The notes under the pieces: model-generated
The model's input: only the letters and a program-made list of their open reading frames with translations
The model's database searches: none
Told to the model about the DNA's origin: nothing
Part shown: positions 45,234 through 57,056 of the stretch, one piece after another
Layout of the letters: each line of letters begins with the position of its first letter
Position numbering within the stretch: the first letter of the stretch is position 1
Made by a program: the position numbers and the translations under genes
Assembly (NCBI RefSeq): GCF_000340215.1
Contig: NW_006921551.1
Coordinates: forward strand, 206,475-270,474
Direction of reading: 5' to 3'
Source: Pseudocercospora fijiensis CIRAD86
Lineage: Eukaryota; Ascomycota; Dothideomycetes; Mycosphaerellales; Mycosphaerellaceae
DNA: 64,000 nucleotides

Positions 45234-45718
45234 TGCGGGCCGAAGCTTGGCGTTACGCGACTTGCATCTGATTCCTGAGGCTCTAGGATTGCGGGGCCCC
45301 CGCATATCCAGGGCTTAGCCTTATAGGCAGCCTGCGAGCATGGTCAGGTCATGTTCGTAGACGGCTCTGGGAAGCGGTCAGCGAAAGGTATCCTGTATTC
45401 GAGAAGATGTTGCTTCGGCATAAACTCACCACGGAACTACAGTATACGATCACAGCCGAGTCATCTCGGCGAATCCATTCCTCCGCCGTTCGTTACTGTA
45501 CGCTCCCACCTCTCCTCCGGCTATGCAGCACGGGCTGAGGGCTCCAAAGCTCTGGGCTCGCTCGCAGGCTTGCAGCACTGCAGTGTAGGAGAGGCTCTGC
45601 GCAGGTATGCTATGCAGCAAGAGATGACGTGTAGATATGAGCTCCAAACGCGTCCTGTGTCCCATTTTCTTGCGCCTCCTCAGTCTACGCTCTTCCTCTG
45701 GCAGCAGTACAGTAGAAT
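45234..45718. other. Normal-composition region upstream of the 45719 gene
   Basis: Probably promoter and 5' leader of the following gene. A pyrimidine-rich stretch (CTCCTCAGTCTACGCTCTTCC) lies about 40 bases before the start codon. Open frames on both strands overlap here with no coding signal I trust. Confidence 0.4.
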
Positions 45719-46630
45719 ATGGAAGAAGACGAGGCCGGGCTAGTAGCCAAGTGTATCGAGCGCGAAGTCGTCGACGGAGCGACGCACACATACTGCCGCA
45801 AGGTGCTGCGCCAACCAGTTCAGCACGCAGACTTCAGCATTATGCATTCGGATCGCTTCCAGCATGAGATTCAGAAGCCCGGCGGCTTGGTCGAGGGCCC
45901 GACGGTGGATGTGCAGATGGCAGAGCAGCAGGTGGCGGTGCGGCACGAGGGAATGGTGGTCTATATCGAGTGGCAGACCAGATACACGGTGAGTGCACGA
46001 GGGACTAGGGAAAGTGAGGTAAATAAGTTGCTAATGTGTTGGCGCGCGTAGCAAAGCAGCAACAAGGACTTTGCGCATGGAGGCACTCCTCCGGTGGACT
46101 ACTCATGGCCCAACCGGCTATGTATCGACTTCTCCGCTGTGCTCAAGGGCAGCGGGGGTCCTGATGTCACCGTGCCCCTACCGCAGCCTACAACAACTCC
46201 GCCAAACTCTGCTGCTTCAGTCTCCGCCTCCGCCTCCGCCTCCGCACCCGCTCCCGCTCGCGTATATCCAGCCAATCCTTATCCACCATACGCGGCACCG
46301 GCACCACCACCACCACCACCACCACCACCACTAGCTCTATGCCTGCCCGGGCCTGCGCCTCTACGTCGACGACAAACTTCACCTGCACTGCATCACCCAG
46401 CGCCGACGCGCAACCACCGCCCTCAGAACACTCCTCACTCCCATTCCCGCCCGACCGATCACGGCAGCGATCTCGACGATCAATCTGAGAGTGACGACGC
46501 AGCTACTGTGCGCTCCAGCCATCCCCCTCCAAAAGCTGCAAAGCCAAACAAGAAAGAGCTTAAGCGGATGAAGGCCCAGTACAATGCGTACAAGGCTTTG
46601 CTCGCGACTAACGAAGCCGCGGAATCGTAA
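45719..46630 (+). CDS. Hypothetical protein with Pro-rich middle, one 63-nt intron
   Basis: Exon 1 is 45719-45988 and exon 2 is 46052-46630, joined in phase 0 across an intron with GTGAGT donor, TTGCTAATG branch region and GCGTAG acceptor. The intron is 21 codons with an in-frame TAG at its end, so splicing is required. The product is about 282 residues. The N-terminal region of about 135 residues looks folded (KCIEREVVDGATHTYCRKVL, EGMVVYIEWQTRYT, YSWPNRLCIDFSAVL). Residues about 135-185 are Pro/Ala-rich with a polyproline run. The C-terminus has an acidic patch and a Lys-rich helix (KPNKKELKRMKAQYNAYKAL). No known family recognised. Composition and splicing suggest a live host gene. Confidence 0.68.
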
Positions 46631-46759
46631 CGAAGACACATCGCCTTAAGCGTAACAGTGAGGTAGAAGATGGTCGGGGGCCAATACTTGTATGCATAAG
46701 TAGAACTAGCTGGAACGAAACCATTCATAACTTCTGCGTCTCTTCTGTATCACCCTTGG

Positions 46760-47490
46760 TCCTGATAGCACACAGTGACACTGTTATCCGTGATACATGG
46801 CTCTTCGATGGAGGTGCAAGTATTCCAGTATGCAATCATATCAGTCCTTATTGACAGCGATGGCGAACCATTCAAGCTAGAGCTTGGAGGAGTTGCTTTT
46901 GCACCAAACTCTACTTGCAACCTACTGACTGTTATAGTTACAACTAGACAAAGCAGCTTTTCATAGGGCATAGGGAGCTGGCGAAGTAACGTTTCTTACG
47001 CCTATACGTTTCCGCTTTGGCAAGGCAGTTCTCAAGAAAGGACTCTACCATGTCGACAAGCATTGCACAGGCACAGCTACCAGATGTGAAGCAAGAACCA
47101 CCAGTTGCTGCCATCTCAGCCTATATCGCATGCTTAGGCTCCTAAAACACAGTACAGGCATGGACATCACAGCGGAACAGATCAAGCGCATGCAAGGATC
47201 CTGCTCGTGTCCTGTGTGCAAAACTACCCGATCCATTGTCAAAATCCCACGCGACCTAGCCAGTCGTCGTTACGAGAATCTTGGCGGACTCATCTACGCA
47301 GACATGTGGGCTCCCTCTCCAGTAATTGGATGGGACAAGACCAGATACTTCTTGTTTGTGACAGATGATGCTAAACGCTTCACTTGGTCTCTCCGTCTCA
47401 CGTAACAGAAAGAGGCATATAGAGAGCTAATCAAGCTTCTTCGCTTCATCCAAAACAAGTACAAGTTGCTAGTTATCCGCATCCGAATTG
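46760..47490 (+). pseudogene. Copia protease/integrase fragment with little RIP
   Basis: The plus-strand translation shows a protease-like DTWLFDGGASIPVCNHIS (46789) and a GAG-pre-integrase block with zinc-binding residues (CSCPVCKTTRS, 47204). Then comes the integrase start GGLIYADMWAPSPVIGWDKT (first Asp, 47284) followed by YFLFVTDDAKRFTWSLRL, and after one TAA, VIRIRIDN (second Asp, near 47472). Unlike the other relics it keeps CpA and TpG dinucleotides and host-like codons, so it probably escaped RIP or is a single-copy old fragment. It is joined directly to copia-3-like sequence at about 47490. Confidence 0.8.
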
Positions 47491-48418
47491 ATAATCCTTA
47501 TATCGTCCTTAGGAGAAGAGTATTCGTCTACTATATTTGCTTTAAAGGCGGCTAGTCTAACTACTCTTTCCTACGAGGAACTAGTTTAACGACTACGGGA
47601 CGTTGAATATACGATTACTACTTCTAAAAACGATAAAGTAGTAGCCCGATATACTAAGGATTCGGCGAAAAATAAGGCCGGTAACGGAAAGAAGGGCAAT
47701 ACGGCTAGCAATACGCCTAATAAAGCTAAAGGAAAGACGTATTACTATTGCTAAAAGGTCGGGCACTTTAAACGGGACTATAGGAAGTACAAATAGGACC
47801 TAAGGAACGGGAAAATCTAAGAGAATAATAGGGAGGAATCTAAGATCGCGGCTTAGACGGCTATCGATTCTACGGCTCGACTATCTAATAAAGGGGATTA
47901 GATCCTAGACTCCGGATATACTAGACATATATCTAACGATAAGAACTACTTTACGGACTATAAGGAAGAAACCGGAAACTTCACTCTAGCGAACGGTAAA
48001 ACGATAAAAATCGCGGGATCCGGTACAATCCTCGTCTGATTTAAAGGAATTCCGACTACGATTCGTCGATTCCGGACGTTATATACGTACCCGAAATTGG
48101 TTATAACCTACTATTGATAAGCTAACTCTCGGAACGAGATATTACGACCTTGTTTACTAAAGAAGAAGCTATACTTCGAAGGGGAAATAAGGAACTAGCT
48201 AAAAGTATACGAGTCGGAAGATCCTATATTCTAAAGGAATCCGGATCTATCGGGACTTCGAGAGTAGCTACTACTACGGCTACTAATACTACCCTACTTT
48301 AGTACCGACGCCTAGGATATCTAGGAGACGAAAAACAACGAAACGTATATAAAGTATTACTAGGAGTCCCGGAGCTTTCGACGGTAAACAAGTCTTGCGA
48401 AACTTGTATTACTATAAA
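47490..48418 (+). pseudogene. Decayed copia-3 family fragment (gag to GAG-pre-integrase)
   Basis: Closely similar to the minus-strand copia-3 element (60640 down to 59745) but heavily RIP-affected. It includes the gag end, the zinc knuckle (CYYC to YYYC here), the protease (LDSGYTRHISND) and the pre-integrase block up to SCETCITI. Differences from copia-3 are mainly C-to-T and G-to-A. It ends abruptly at about 48418 against gypsy-2 sequence. Confidence 0.9.
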
Positions 48419-49330
48419 GACAGAACAATTAGGCATCGCTATTGCCTATAGCGCAACTTGCACTAAACAATTAACAATCTGAGACTACGAAAGAAACACC
48501 ATTCTTCGCTAATTTTAGGAAGCATCCGCAGCTGTTCGGGGAATAGTATTTATAGCATCTATATGCGGATAAAGCGATAGTCGCTTTAGAAGACTTAAAG
48601 TAGGTATATAAACAATTGCAAAGGGCAATTGCCGAGTCTTAAGAAAAGATTACAGGACCGTATAATGCTAAACGAAAAATAGCACCTTAGCTAAAAAAGG
48701 GGGATAAGGTCTACCTTCTAACAAAGAATCTAAAAACCCGGAGATCGACTAAGAAACTAGACTACGTCAAAGTCGGGCCATTTTTGATTGATAAGCCTAA
48801 AGGACTAGTTAATTACCGACTTAAACTACCGGACGACGCAAAAATTCACCTAGTGTTCTATATCTCTATACTAGAACCTGTAGACGCCGAAACACCGTGC
48901 TAAGAAACATTTCACTTTTAACCTAAGGAAGAAAATGAGTTTAAAGTCGAGAAAATCCTAGACTAGCAAGGTCAGAGATATCTTGTTAAATAGAAAGGAT
49001 ACCTACATTTAGAAAACACTTAGGAACCAAAAGAAAACCTACAGAACTGTTAGTAGATGATCAAAAAATATCAAAACTAGACAAAAAGAAATAACTAGTA
49101 TAGGAATTGAAGCTACGACCTCTTAGACCCTATCGATTATAGCGCCTTAGAGTTCTTAACGACCTAGGGCAGTATAGCTCGAGGAGCGGGGACTCTAATA
49201 GCATACCTAGCAACTATGTCTTTTATAGCTAAGAATTATACTACTAGACCAACTAGCTAGAAGATGAAATAGATAGGAAACACTGAAAATACATACCTTT
49301 AGGACACTAGATTCTCGGCACTCTTACTAA
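48419..49330 (+). pseudogene. Gypsy-2 fragment: integrase end, chromodomain and 3' region
   Basis: The plus strand matches the gypsy-2 element at 35000-34130 in reverse. It reads PFFANFRKHPQLFGE*YL, KKGDKVYLLTKNLKTRRST, VNYRLKLPDDAKIHLVFYIS and the chromodomain (ENEFKVEKILD, KGYLHLENT*EPKENL). The tRNA-like sequence and part of the antisense stretch follow. No LTR follows, so it is a truncated fragment. Confidence 0.92.
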
Positions 49331-50397
49331 AAATTTCAGAGATAGGCTAAGATGTCTACTCTCTACTATATCTCGGCGAATAGTTAGCGGATTTCGGTAA
49401 AGATTATAGAATTAGTACCGCGCGGGTTAGTATAATAGTTTAGCAACTTCTTAGGTTACTTAGATAGAAACTCGATAGTAGAATTTCTATATAATAGTTG
49501 CAATCTATCCTAAACGCTATCTAAGTACAAAATACAAAACTATATATAATAGATTAGTATACAAAGTAATTATCCTCCTCGAAACCTAACTCCTTTAGGA
49601 CAGGTCTTATAGGACTACCTACCCTCCCGATTAAAATCGCTTTTGGGTCGTTATACTTTGCACCTCGAATATTGTTTTTATGCTCGAACCCGAGTAGTAT
49701 CTAAATTATAATCTATATTATATAGATTCTAGTAAAATTTCGATTTAGGGCCGTAGCAAATGTGCCTAGTTTCCCTTAGCGAAAGGGGTTTTTAAAGGTA
49801 TACTCCTTAAAATATATAAGATAGTAAAATAATTTCTCCGAAGAATCTAAAATACTACTCTTATATATATATCCTCCGAACATGCTAGGATGCGATTTCT
49901 GTATAAGGCGGTTCCGCTCCTAAAGTAGGTCCGCTAGCCGGCTACTTTTGTATAGGAAACCCTAACTTCGGGGGCGCCCTTAAAACGCGCGCAACTCGCA
50001 GACTTAGAGGATTTTCTGTTTATAAAAAAAGTATCCTAATAGAGGTATACTATATATAGAATCGATTAGGATTGGTGTATATAGTATTATAGTACGAGAT
50101 AACCTAGATATATTTAAAATCTAAAGAAATATATACGTTTACGTAGATATCTCGATACTCTCTTAACAGATTTTAATAAAAAGTATACCGTTAGAACCAC
50201 GTAATTCGGTTCTATTAGATGTGGAATTTTCATATAAATCGGGGAGGTAGCTAACACTAGCTAATACTAGCTAATACTAGCTAATACTAGCTAATACTAG
50301 CTAATACTAGCTAATACTAGCTACAAATCGTATACTAAAGCATATAGAGAGTATTAGTTTTTGTTTTTAGAAGTACTAGCTAGTTAGTCTAGTAGTA
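49331..50397. other. AT-rich decayed sequence, no gene seen
   Basis: No frame is readable beyond a few tens of codons. Near 50251-50320 the decamer CTAATACTAG is repeated seven times (first copy CTAACACTAG). The gypsy-1B LTR begins at 50398, preceded by TAGTA. Confidence 0.45.
50251..50320 (+). repeat. 10-bp tandem repeat, seven copies
   Basis: CTAATACTAG repeated head to tail; only the first copy differs (C at position 5). Confidence 0.95.
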
Positions 50398-50586
50398 TGT
50401 TAGAGGCTATACGTAATTGGCATGTAACTAGCTCGAGTGAAGCTAGGGTCTCAATGCCTTAGGCAGGGCTTGGCGCTTAGCGTTAGGCTAACTGGCCTAC
50501 CTTCCTCCTTCTCCTCCTAGTTCTCTATCGAATACTACTTGTACCTACTACTACCCTATCTACCTGCTAATATAACCCTTCTTATA
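50398..50586 (+). repeat. Gypsy-1B 5' LTR
   Basis: 189 bp, TGTTAGAGG...CTTCTTATA. It contains ATCGAATACTA at 50527-50537. The next 11 bases (50587-50597) are its exact complement, TAGTATTCGAT. Confidence 0.9.
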
Positions 50587-50597
50587 TAGTATTCGAT
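50587..50597 (+). promoter_or_regulatory. Self-priming primer-binding site of gypsy-1B
   Basis: TAGTATTCGAT directly follows the LTR and pairs perfectly with 50527-50537, as in gypsy-1A. Confidence 0.7.
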
Positions 50598-50839
50598 CCA
50601 CCCTTTAAGGGCAGTAGCTAGATAGTCCTTATTTTAAGCTTTTAGCGGTATAGCTACGAAAACTATCGATTTGACTATATTGCGCCCGAAGAACGGGACC
50701 TATACGTACTATTCCACTAAAACAACCGTACTAATCATTAAGCAAGGCCTTCTATACGGCCTATTACACTGAGTTAAGCACACTAGACCGATACCTACTA
50801 ATTCCGCTATATCCGCACTACAAGGGGCTACAATATATT

Positions 50840-52943
50840 ATTAGTGCTACCCCTTATTACAATAGCCGGGTCATTACGAAACAACAACCGCGGCGCCGCT
50901 AGCAGCGCTAGCAATGACAACACTAGTAGCACAGTGCCTACCGAAGTACCTACTAAATTGCCTACTAAAGCACCTACTAAAGTACCTGCTAAGGGACCTG
51001 CTGCTAGGCCTGCCGAAGAACCTATAGTTCTAGGTAACGACCTAGAGTTGCCTGTTAACGATATACTCAACAATATTGTTAATCGACGATATAGCTAGCT
51101 AGCCTTTGGCCCCTAGCTAGTAGCGAGACTTTAAGAAGCCACTTAAAACAGGCTTACTGCCCTACGTTAAGAACAACAGCTAAAGGATAATCTCCTCGAG
51201 ATTCGCCGCCTGCAGGAAGCCCTAACAACTAACACTAAGCCGATAATAGGGCCTTCCTTACTATCAGTCCCGATTTAGAAGAAGGATGCTAAACTCAAGG
51301 ACTACACCGTATTTAACAGCTCTAGCCGAAAGCAGTACAACGACTATATTCGTGACTATAAGCTTAACTAGCGCAACGCACTAAGAGCGCTACTAGACGA
51401 CTATTCCTTAGTCGTATACGCTATGCAGTACATTAATAGCGACCCTAAGCGTACATAGGATAACCATTTTGATTCCCTTTACGACTAGACCGCTATTCAA
51501 TAGCAAGACTATAAGACCGTTATGCTAAACACCCTTAGAAACCCTATACTAAGGCAACAATATGCTTAGGATTAGTACCTTCGAGCTAAATAAAAAACTG
51601 ATTAATCGGCTCGCTTATTTGAAGCCTATTTAAAGACCCTCGAAGACGACCTCCCGGCTAAGACCGACTCTGTATAGATCTCCGAAATACGCCCTAAATT
51701 GAGGTAGGAGCTTATCCTTGAATTGGACCGCCGCCGTGTGTTCGAACAGGCTAATCTTACGCGAATTCAATTCATAATCGAAGTAGAAACTGTAGAGCGT
51801 GCAGTATAGCTATAGCAACGGTTGGAATCCAAGATACGACTATCTACTAACCGTAGCCGCGGAGGAAACTAAGGAGGAAGTACTCCCTAAACGAACACTG
51901 CTAACAATGGAAATAGTAACGACTACCAATATAGAAGAGGCAGGGGCCGATACCGCGGTAGAAATCCCTAGCGAGGAAGAGGGCAAGGAAGGGGCTTATT
52001 TCTATATATCCCTGATCGTTCCTCTAATTCTAGCGCTAATCCGAGTGGACATAGCAACAATCTCCTAACCGGGTTGAAGTGCTTCAACTATAACAGCACT
52101 ACTTATTTACTAGGCCAATGTGATAGACCTCGAGACTAGGCCCGAGTCGACCGTGCTGCCGCTAAGCACCGAAAGCACCTCTTAGCAGCTAACGCTACCC
52201 CTATAGGCCAACCTTCGAAAAAAGAGTAAGCGCCGCACTAACTGTTAGCCTTGTACGGCGTAAGACTATCGACATTGTGCTAGCTGTCTCGTATCGGACA
52301 CGCATAGGACTAACTATAAGACTAAGGTTACGCTAGACCTAGGAAATTCAGTTAGCGCCCTTATTAGCTATCGCCTAGCTAAGCAATTAGACCTTCGACA
52401 ACTGCCTAGGACTAACCTGCTAACCCTTGCTTGGTTTAATAACGCTCGGCACTTGACCTACGGAGCCTACTATATCTATATAGCTCTAAGAGACGACCTC
52501 GGCAATAAGCGCCTACTAAACTTCACTACCTACGCAGTAGACATAGACAGCCTCCTATCTAATATTGTTATTAGTAACCCTGTCCTCAAGTACTATGCTA
52601 TAGTTATAGACTTAGGCAGTCAACAATAGCGATTTAGAATCGCTAGGAAGGAGGACATTGAACACATTAATATTAGCGAGTGCCCTAATAATATTAGGGT
52701 CCTATTCATTAGCAACCTGACCCTAGCTAATCCGACGGCCGACCTGCTCGGTAGTAATAACGATGAACTAGTGCCCCCTAATAGCATAGATCCTAAACAA
52801 CTTAAGCGTATACTAGAACCTATTCGAGAGACCTATATTAATGTGTTCAAATACTACCTAGCATCGACATTGCCTATATTCAAAGAGACGGATTATAAGA
52901 TAGATATTATAGAGGGCAAGGAGGTTCCTTTTAGCCCCCTCTA
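50840..52943 (+). pseudogene. Gypsy-1B gag, protease and start of RT
   Basis: Colinear with gypsy-1A. The Pro/Ala/Lys linker is at 50940-51020, the zinc knuckle CFNYNSTTYLLGQCDRP near 52080, and the protease is decayed to LDLGNSVSALIS near 52335. The RT lead-in FKETDYKIDIIEGKEVPFSP ends at the insertion. Stops differ in part from gypsy-1A, showing independent decay. Confidence 0.9.
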
Positions 52944-53611
52944 AAATGTGCTCCTAGGCGGCTAGCGCGTGCCTAGAGGAGTGCGAGCGAAGCTTTCGCC
53001 TTATATATACTAAGCTAATTCGGTTGTTTAGACCTCGAAGCTAGACCTTGAAGCTATTACTATTATTATACGATTTAGTTCTATTAGAATAGTTTATTAG
53101 GAATAAGTATTTTTATATTTTTATATTACTATTTTTCTTTTCTAGTATTTTAGATACTACTTTATTATTTTTAACTTTATATATATTACTTACTTTTATT
53201 CTAGTTTTCTCTAATTTTTTATATCTATTACTACTTTTTATATTATTAAAAAAACTATTTTTAATTTTTTTCTTTAACGTTTTACAGTTTTTCTATTTAG
53301 TATCTTACTTGTTTTACTTACCTATTTTATATTTTCTTATTTATTTTTATTATATGTTTTCTTTTTTCTAATACGTCTAAGTCCTCTTATTTATATCCTT
53401 ATTTATTACTTGTTTTCTATCTTACTACTTAGTTTAGTACTAGCTTATTATTTAGTCTATTAATTAGCTTATTATTTAGTTTATTATTTACTTTGTTCTC
53501 TAGTTTTTTATTTAATCTATTATTTGCTTTATTATTTAGTTTCTTCTCTAGTTTATTATTTACCTTCTTTTTAACTTTATTATAAGTTATTTATTTACTA
53601 GAATATAATTT

Positions 53612-53975
53612 ATTTTATTAATTGTTTAACTAATTGTTTAACTAATTGCTTTACTGATTGTTTAATTAATTATTTAATTAATTGCCTTACTAATTGTTCT
53701 ACTATTGTTTTATTCATTGTTTTATTAATTGTTTTGTTAATTGTTTTGTTAATTGTTTTGTTAATTGTTTTGTTAATTGTTTTATTTATCGTTTTATTAA
53801 TTGGTTTATTAATTGTTTTGTTAATTGTTTTGTTAATTGTTTTATTAATTGTTTTGTTGATTGTTCTATTAATTGTTCTATTAGTTGTTTTATTAGTTGT
53901 TTTATTAGTTGTTTTATTAGTTGTTTTATTAGTTGTTTTGTTTGTTGTTTTGTTAATTGTTTTACTAACCAGGAT
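53612..53975 (+). repeat. 12-bp minisatellite, about 28 copies
   Basis: The unit TTAATTGTTTTG (variants TTAGTTGTTTTA) repeats almost without break. Two overlapping plus-strand frames stay open through it as Leu/Ile/Val- or Cys/Phe-rich repeats and should not be taken as genes. Confidence 0.93.
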
Positions 53976-54336
53976 AGTACCCGTACGTAAGTACTTCTGC
54001 TCCTTCTACTTACGTAGTAATAGCGGTAGCGCCCGCGAGTTTTTAAATTTTATATATACCTAGTATAGCGGAGCCGCGAATTTTAGGGTTCCTCGCTCTT
54101 ATTCTCGCTCTCGTTCCTTTAATATTTTTCGGTAATTTTATAAATTTAAATCGTATGTTTTCTATAATTAAAATTAATTTTTCTATAGGTTCTTTTATTA
54201 AAAGTTGTTTTATAAATTCTTTTATTAATGTTTTAGTTAATTTTCTTATTAATTTTCTTATTAATTGTTTGTATATTTTACTATATATTTTACTATATAT
54301 TTGAAGTATCAGAAGGAAGGCAAAAGGCTTTACTAG

Positions 54337-54404
54337 CGGTTGTTCGGGAAGTCGGCGGTTGTTCGGGAAGTCGGCGGTTGTTCGGGAAGTCGGCGCTTGT
54401 TCGG
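54337..54404 (+). repeat. 19-bp tandem repeat, 3.5 copies
   Basis: CGGTTGTTCGGGAAGTCGG at 54337, 54356 and 54375, with a truncated copy at 54394. It lies in the GC-richer right part of the insert. Confidence 0.93.
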
Positions 54405-54540
54405 AGATACCGGCGCTAGCTCCGAAAGTCTCTACTTATAGAAATTGACCAATTAGGTATATAGGATTCTGAAATCCGGGGTCGGCTTAGCGTTACGTAT
54501 AGCTGAGTACGCATTCTAGCAACTGGATTGGTACCTACGT

Positions 54541-54801
54541 TGCTATTGTAAGGCGAGCTTCGCTCGCAATAATGGGGCTATTGCTGTCGGCGCATAGTGC
54601 TATTAGCGCATTGTTGTAAAGTCGAAAGTAACGTAATCTTCGGAAGGCGAGTTCTGCCGTTCTGCCGTCCTAGCAGTTCTTGTAGAATTCAGCCAATCAG
54701 AGCTTCAGCTTCTAGAATCTAGGGAGTTACGTAGTGGCTGAAGAGGGGATTTGACACCCTTAGAGCCCTTGTTATTGTAAGGCGAGCTTCGCTCGCAATA
54801 A
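54541..54801. repeat. Two 32-bp palindromic direct repeats around a 197-bp core
   Basis: 54541-54572 and 54770-54801 are the same except for one C/T. Each folds as TTATTG...GCGAGC-TTC-GCTCGC...AATAA. The second copy forms the right junction with gypsy-1B. The core has normal base composition and no frame. Confidence 0.85.
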
Positions 54802-56823
54802 CCTTAGTAAACGAGAGCTTGCTATACTGCGTAAGTACCTAGAGGAAAACCTAGCTAATAGTCGAATTCGATATAGCAACAGCCCTGCTAGTGCACCTAT
54901 CCTGTTCGTACTAAAGAAGGATAGCGGCCTACGTTTATATATTAATTATAGAGGGCTTAACGCTGTTATTATTAAAGACCGCTATCTACTCCCGCTTATT
55001 AATAAGACCCTCGACCGCCTTTCTAGTGCCTACTACTATACTATATTAGACATTAAGGACGCCTATTACCGCATCTGTATTCGCAAAGGCGATAAATAGA
55101 AGACAGCCTTCCGCACTCGCTATAGCTATTTCGAGTACTTAGTTATACCATTTAGGCTAGCTAATGCCCCTGCTATATTCTAGTCCTACATCAATCGGGC
55201 CCTATTAGGCCTACTAGACCACCTCTATATAGTTTACCTAGATAACATCCTAGTTTACACACACTTACCTAACATTGCGGAGCACTAGGCTACAGTCCGT
55301 AAGGTGCTCGATCGTCTGGGAACCTGTGGCTTGTGTTGCAAGCCTTCTAAATGTACCTTTGCTGCTAAAGAGGTATTATTCCTTAGCTTCCTTATATTAA
55401 CTAAGGGTATTAAGGCTAATCCTAATCGGATTAAAACCATCACTAAATAGCCTATTCCTACGTTAATTAAGGAACTGCAGTCGTTCCTCGGCTTCGCTAA
55501 TTTCTATCGTCGCTTTATTAAGGGCTATTTACGGTATGTAATGCTCCTGACTAAGCTCACTAAAACTAAGGCTAACCTAACTAGAGAGTTCAGACAGACC
55601 AACAGAGCACAAGCCGCTTTTAACGGTTTGAAGCAGCGCTTTGCTAAAGTCCCCTTATTGCACCATTTCGTACTAAATAGGCAGATCCGTATTGAGACTA
55701 ACGCCTTACAGTTTGCTGTATTAGCTATTATGTCACAACAATCGGACAAGGACTACTATTAGTACCCGATTGCCTTCTTCTCGAGGAAGATGATTAATAC
55801 TAAGCGTCGCTACGAGACCTACGAGCAAGAGCTCTTAGCTATTGTCGAGGCCTTTAAGCATTAGAGGCATTACCTCGATAGGGCCTAACATACGATACAG
55901 GTCTATATAGACCACAACAACCTCCGTGGTATCACTAAGGTCACTAGAGTCATAGGTCGATAGGCTAGATAGGCCGTCTACCTCGCTAGGTTTAATTTTG
56001 ATATATTATATCGGCTAGGCGTAAGTAACCCTACTAATAGCCCATCGAGGCGACCTAATTACGACAGCGGGACTCAGCAATCCATTAATTTATTGTTTCC
56101 AACCCTGTAGCATAAGATTGCTATAGCCCGTATTGTTAATAAGTAAGCGCAGGATGAGCGGCTTACCGGACTCCGCGACGGCTTAAAGCATGTTAATGCT
56201 CTTGCTATATTGATAGTGCGTGTCAAGGACATAGACAGGAGAAGTTATAATAACTCCCTAGTCGACATCGCCATATATAGTAACAGCGATAGCACTGCTG
56301 CAGTTAATCCGGCTGCTAGTGCTACTAGATGCATACAGTACGTACTACGCAAGACAGCGAGGGTACTATTAAGCGAACTTGCAGAAGGGGATAGACGAGC
56401 GTTTATAGATAAGCTATTACGTGCTTAGCAAAGGGACGCTTTTGCTACTGCTCGTATAGATCAGCTTGGAAGTGGCCGTAAGACTAGATCTAGCAAGAAT
56501 TGGTCGATTGATGCTAATAGCCATTTGCGCTATAAGGGCAGGCTCTATGTCCCTACCGAGCATTCGATCCGACAAGAACTTCTTAAGCGATACTATAATA
56601 GTGAGCTTACCGGTTACTATAGTATAGAGAGGTCGTACGAGCTACTATCGCGTATATACTACTAGCTAAATAGTAAGCGGGACATAAAAGACTACGTAAA
56701 TACGTGTGCCGTATATTAACGAGTTAAAGCACTAAAGCACTTACTATTTAGCGAGTTGTCTTCACTCCCTGTTCTAAAGAAGCCTTTTATAGAGCTTATA
56801 ATAGACTTTATTACAGGTCTTCC
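54802..56823 (+). pseudogene. Gypsy-1B RT, RNase H and start of integrase
   Basis: Continues the RT after the insert (NLSKRELAILRKYLEENLAN). The catalytic motif is damaged to YLDN (25729 in copy A reads YLDD). Open pieces include 55541-55762 ([35 protein letters not shown]) and 56210-56428. Integrase zinc-finger region near 56560 (RQELLKRYYNSELTGYYS). It ends at LIIDFITGLP, where copia-3 has inserted at the start of the catalytic core. Confidence 0.92.
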
Positions 56824-57012
56824 TGTTGTAGATAAGCGGTAAACCGATAGAATTGCTTGCTATTCGAACAAAGGACTCACTAGCTACTTATATACCCTAG
56901 CGCCAAGAATCACAAGCTATTACTAAGCCGTAAGTGAATGACCTCGCAACTTCCTTCTCCTTCTCTTGCTTATAAATCCAACTAGACTCGTACATTCCCG
57001 AGTATTCTAACA
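56824..57012 (-). repeat. Copia-3 3' LTR
   Basis: On the element strand it starts TGTTAGAATACTCGGG and ends CTACAACA. The adjoining polypurine tract is AGAGGGAG at 57013-57020 (minus strand). Confidence 0.95.
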
Positions 57013-57056
57013 CTCCCTCTACTTAGCTATTTAGCCGTAAACCAAATAGCTAAGTC

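Larger units (their letters stand above)
52944..54801. mobile_element. 1.86-kb AT-rich insertion in gypsy-1B
   Basis: Comparison with gypsy-1A places the insert between CCCCTCTA and TAACCTTAG. It begins with an imperfect hairpin (GTGCTCCTAGGC against GCCTAGAGGAGTGC, 52949-52990) and ends with GGCGAGCTTCGCTCGCAA. The centre is AT-rich with minisatellites, and the last ~500 bases have normal composition. I see no gene and no clear target duplication. Class of element unknown. Confidence 0.7.

Noticed and set aside
46188..46388. 66-codon minus-strand frame with a poly-Val run
   Set aside because: Complement of the polyproline/Pro-Ala-coding region of the plus-strand gene at 45719-46630.
53694..54063. 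Two overlapping plus-strand frames of 98 and 109 codons rich in Leu/Ile/Val or Cys/Phe
   Set aside because: They are forced open by the 12-bp minisatellite (a multiple of three without stops) and have no other coding support.
52944..54801. Helitron, because the insert seems to lie between A and T and ends in a hairpin
   Set aside because: No CTRR terminus follows the hairpin, there is no 5' TC end, and no Rep/helicase relic is seen.
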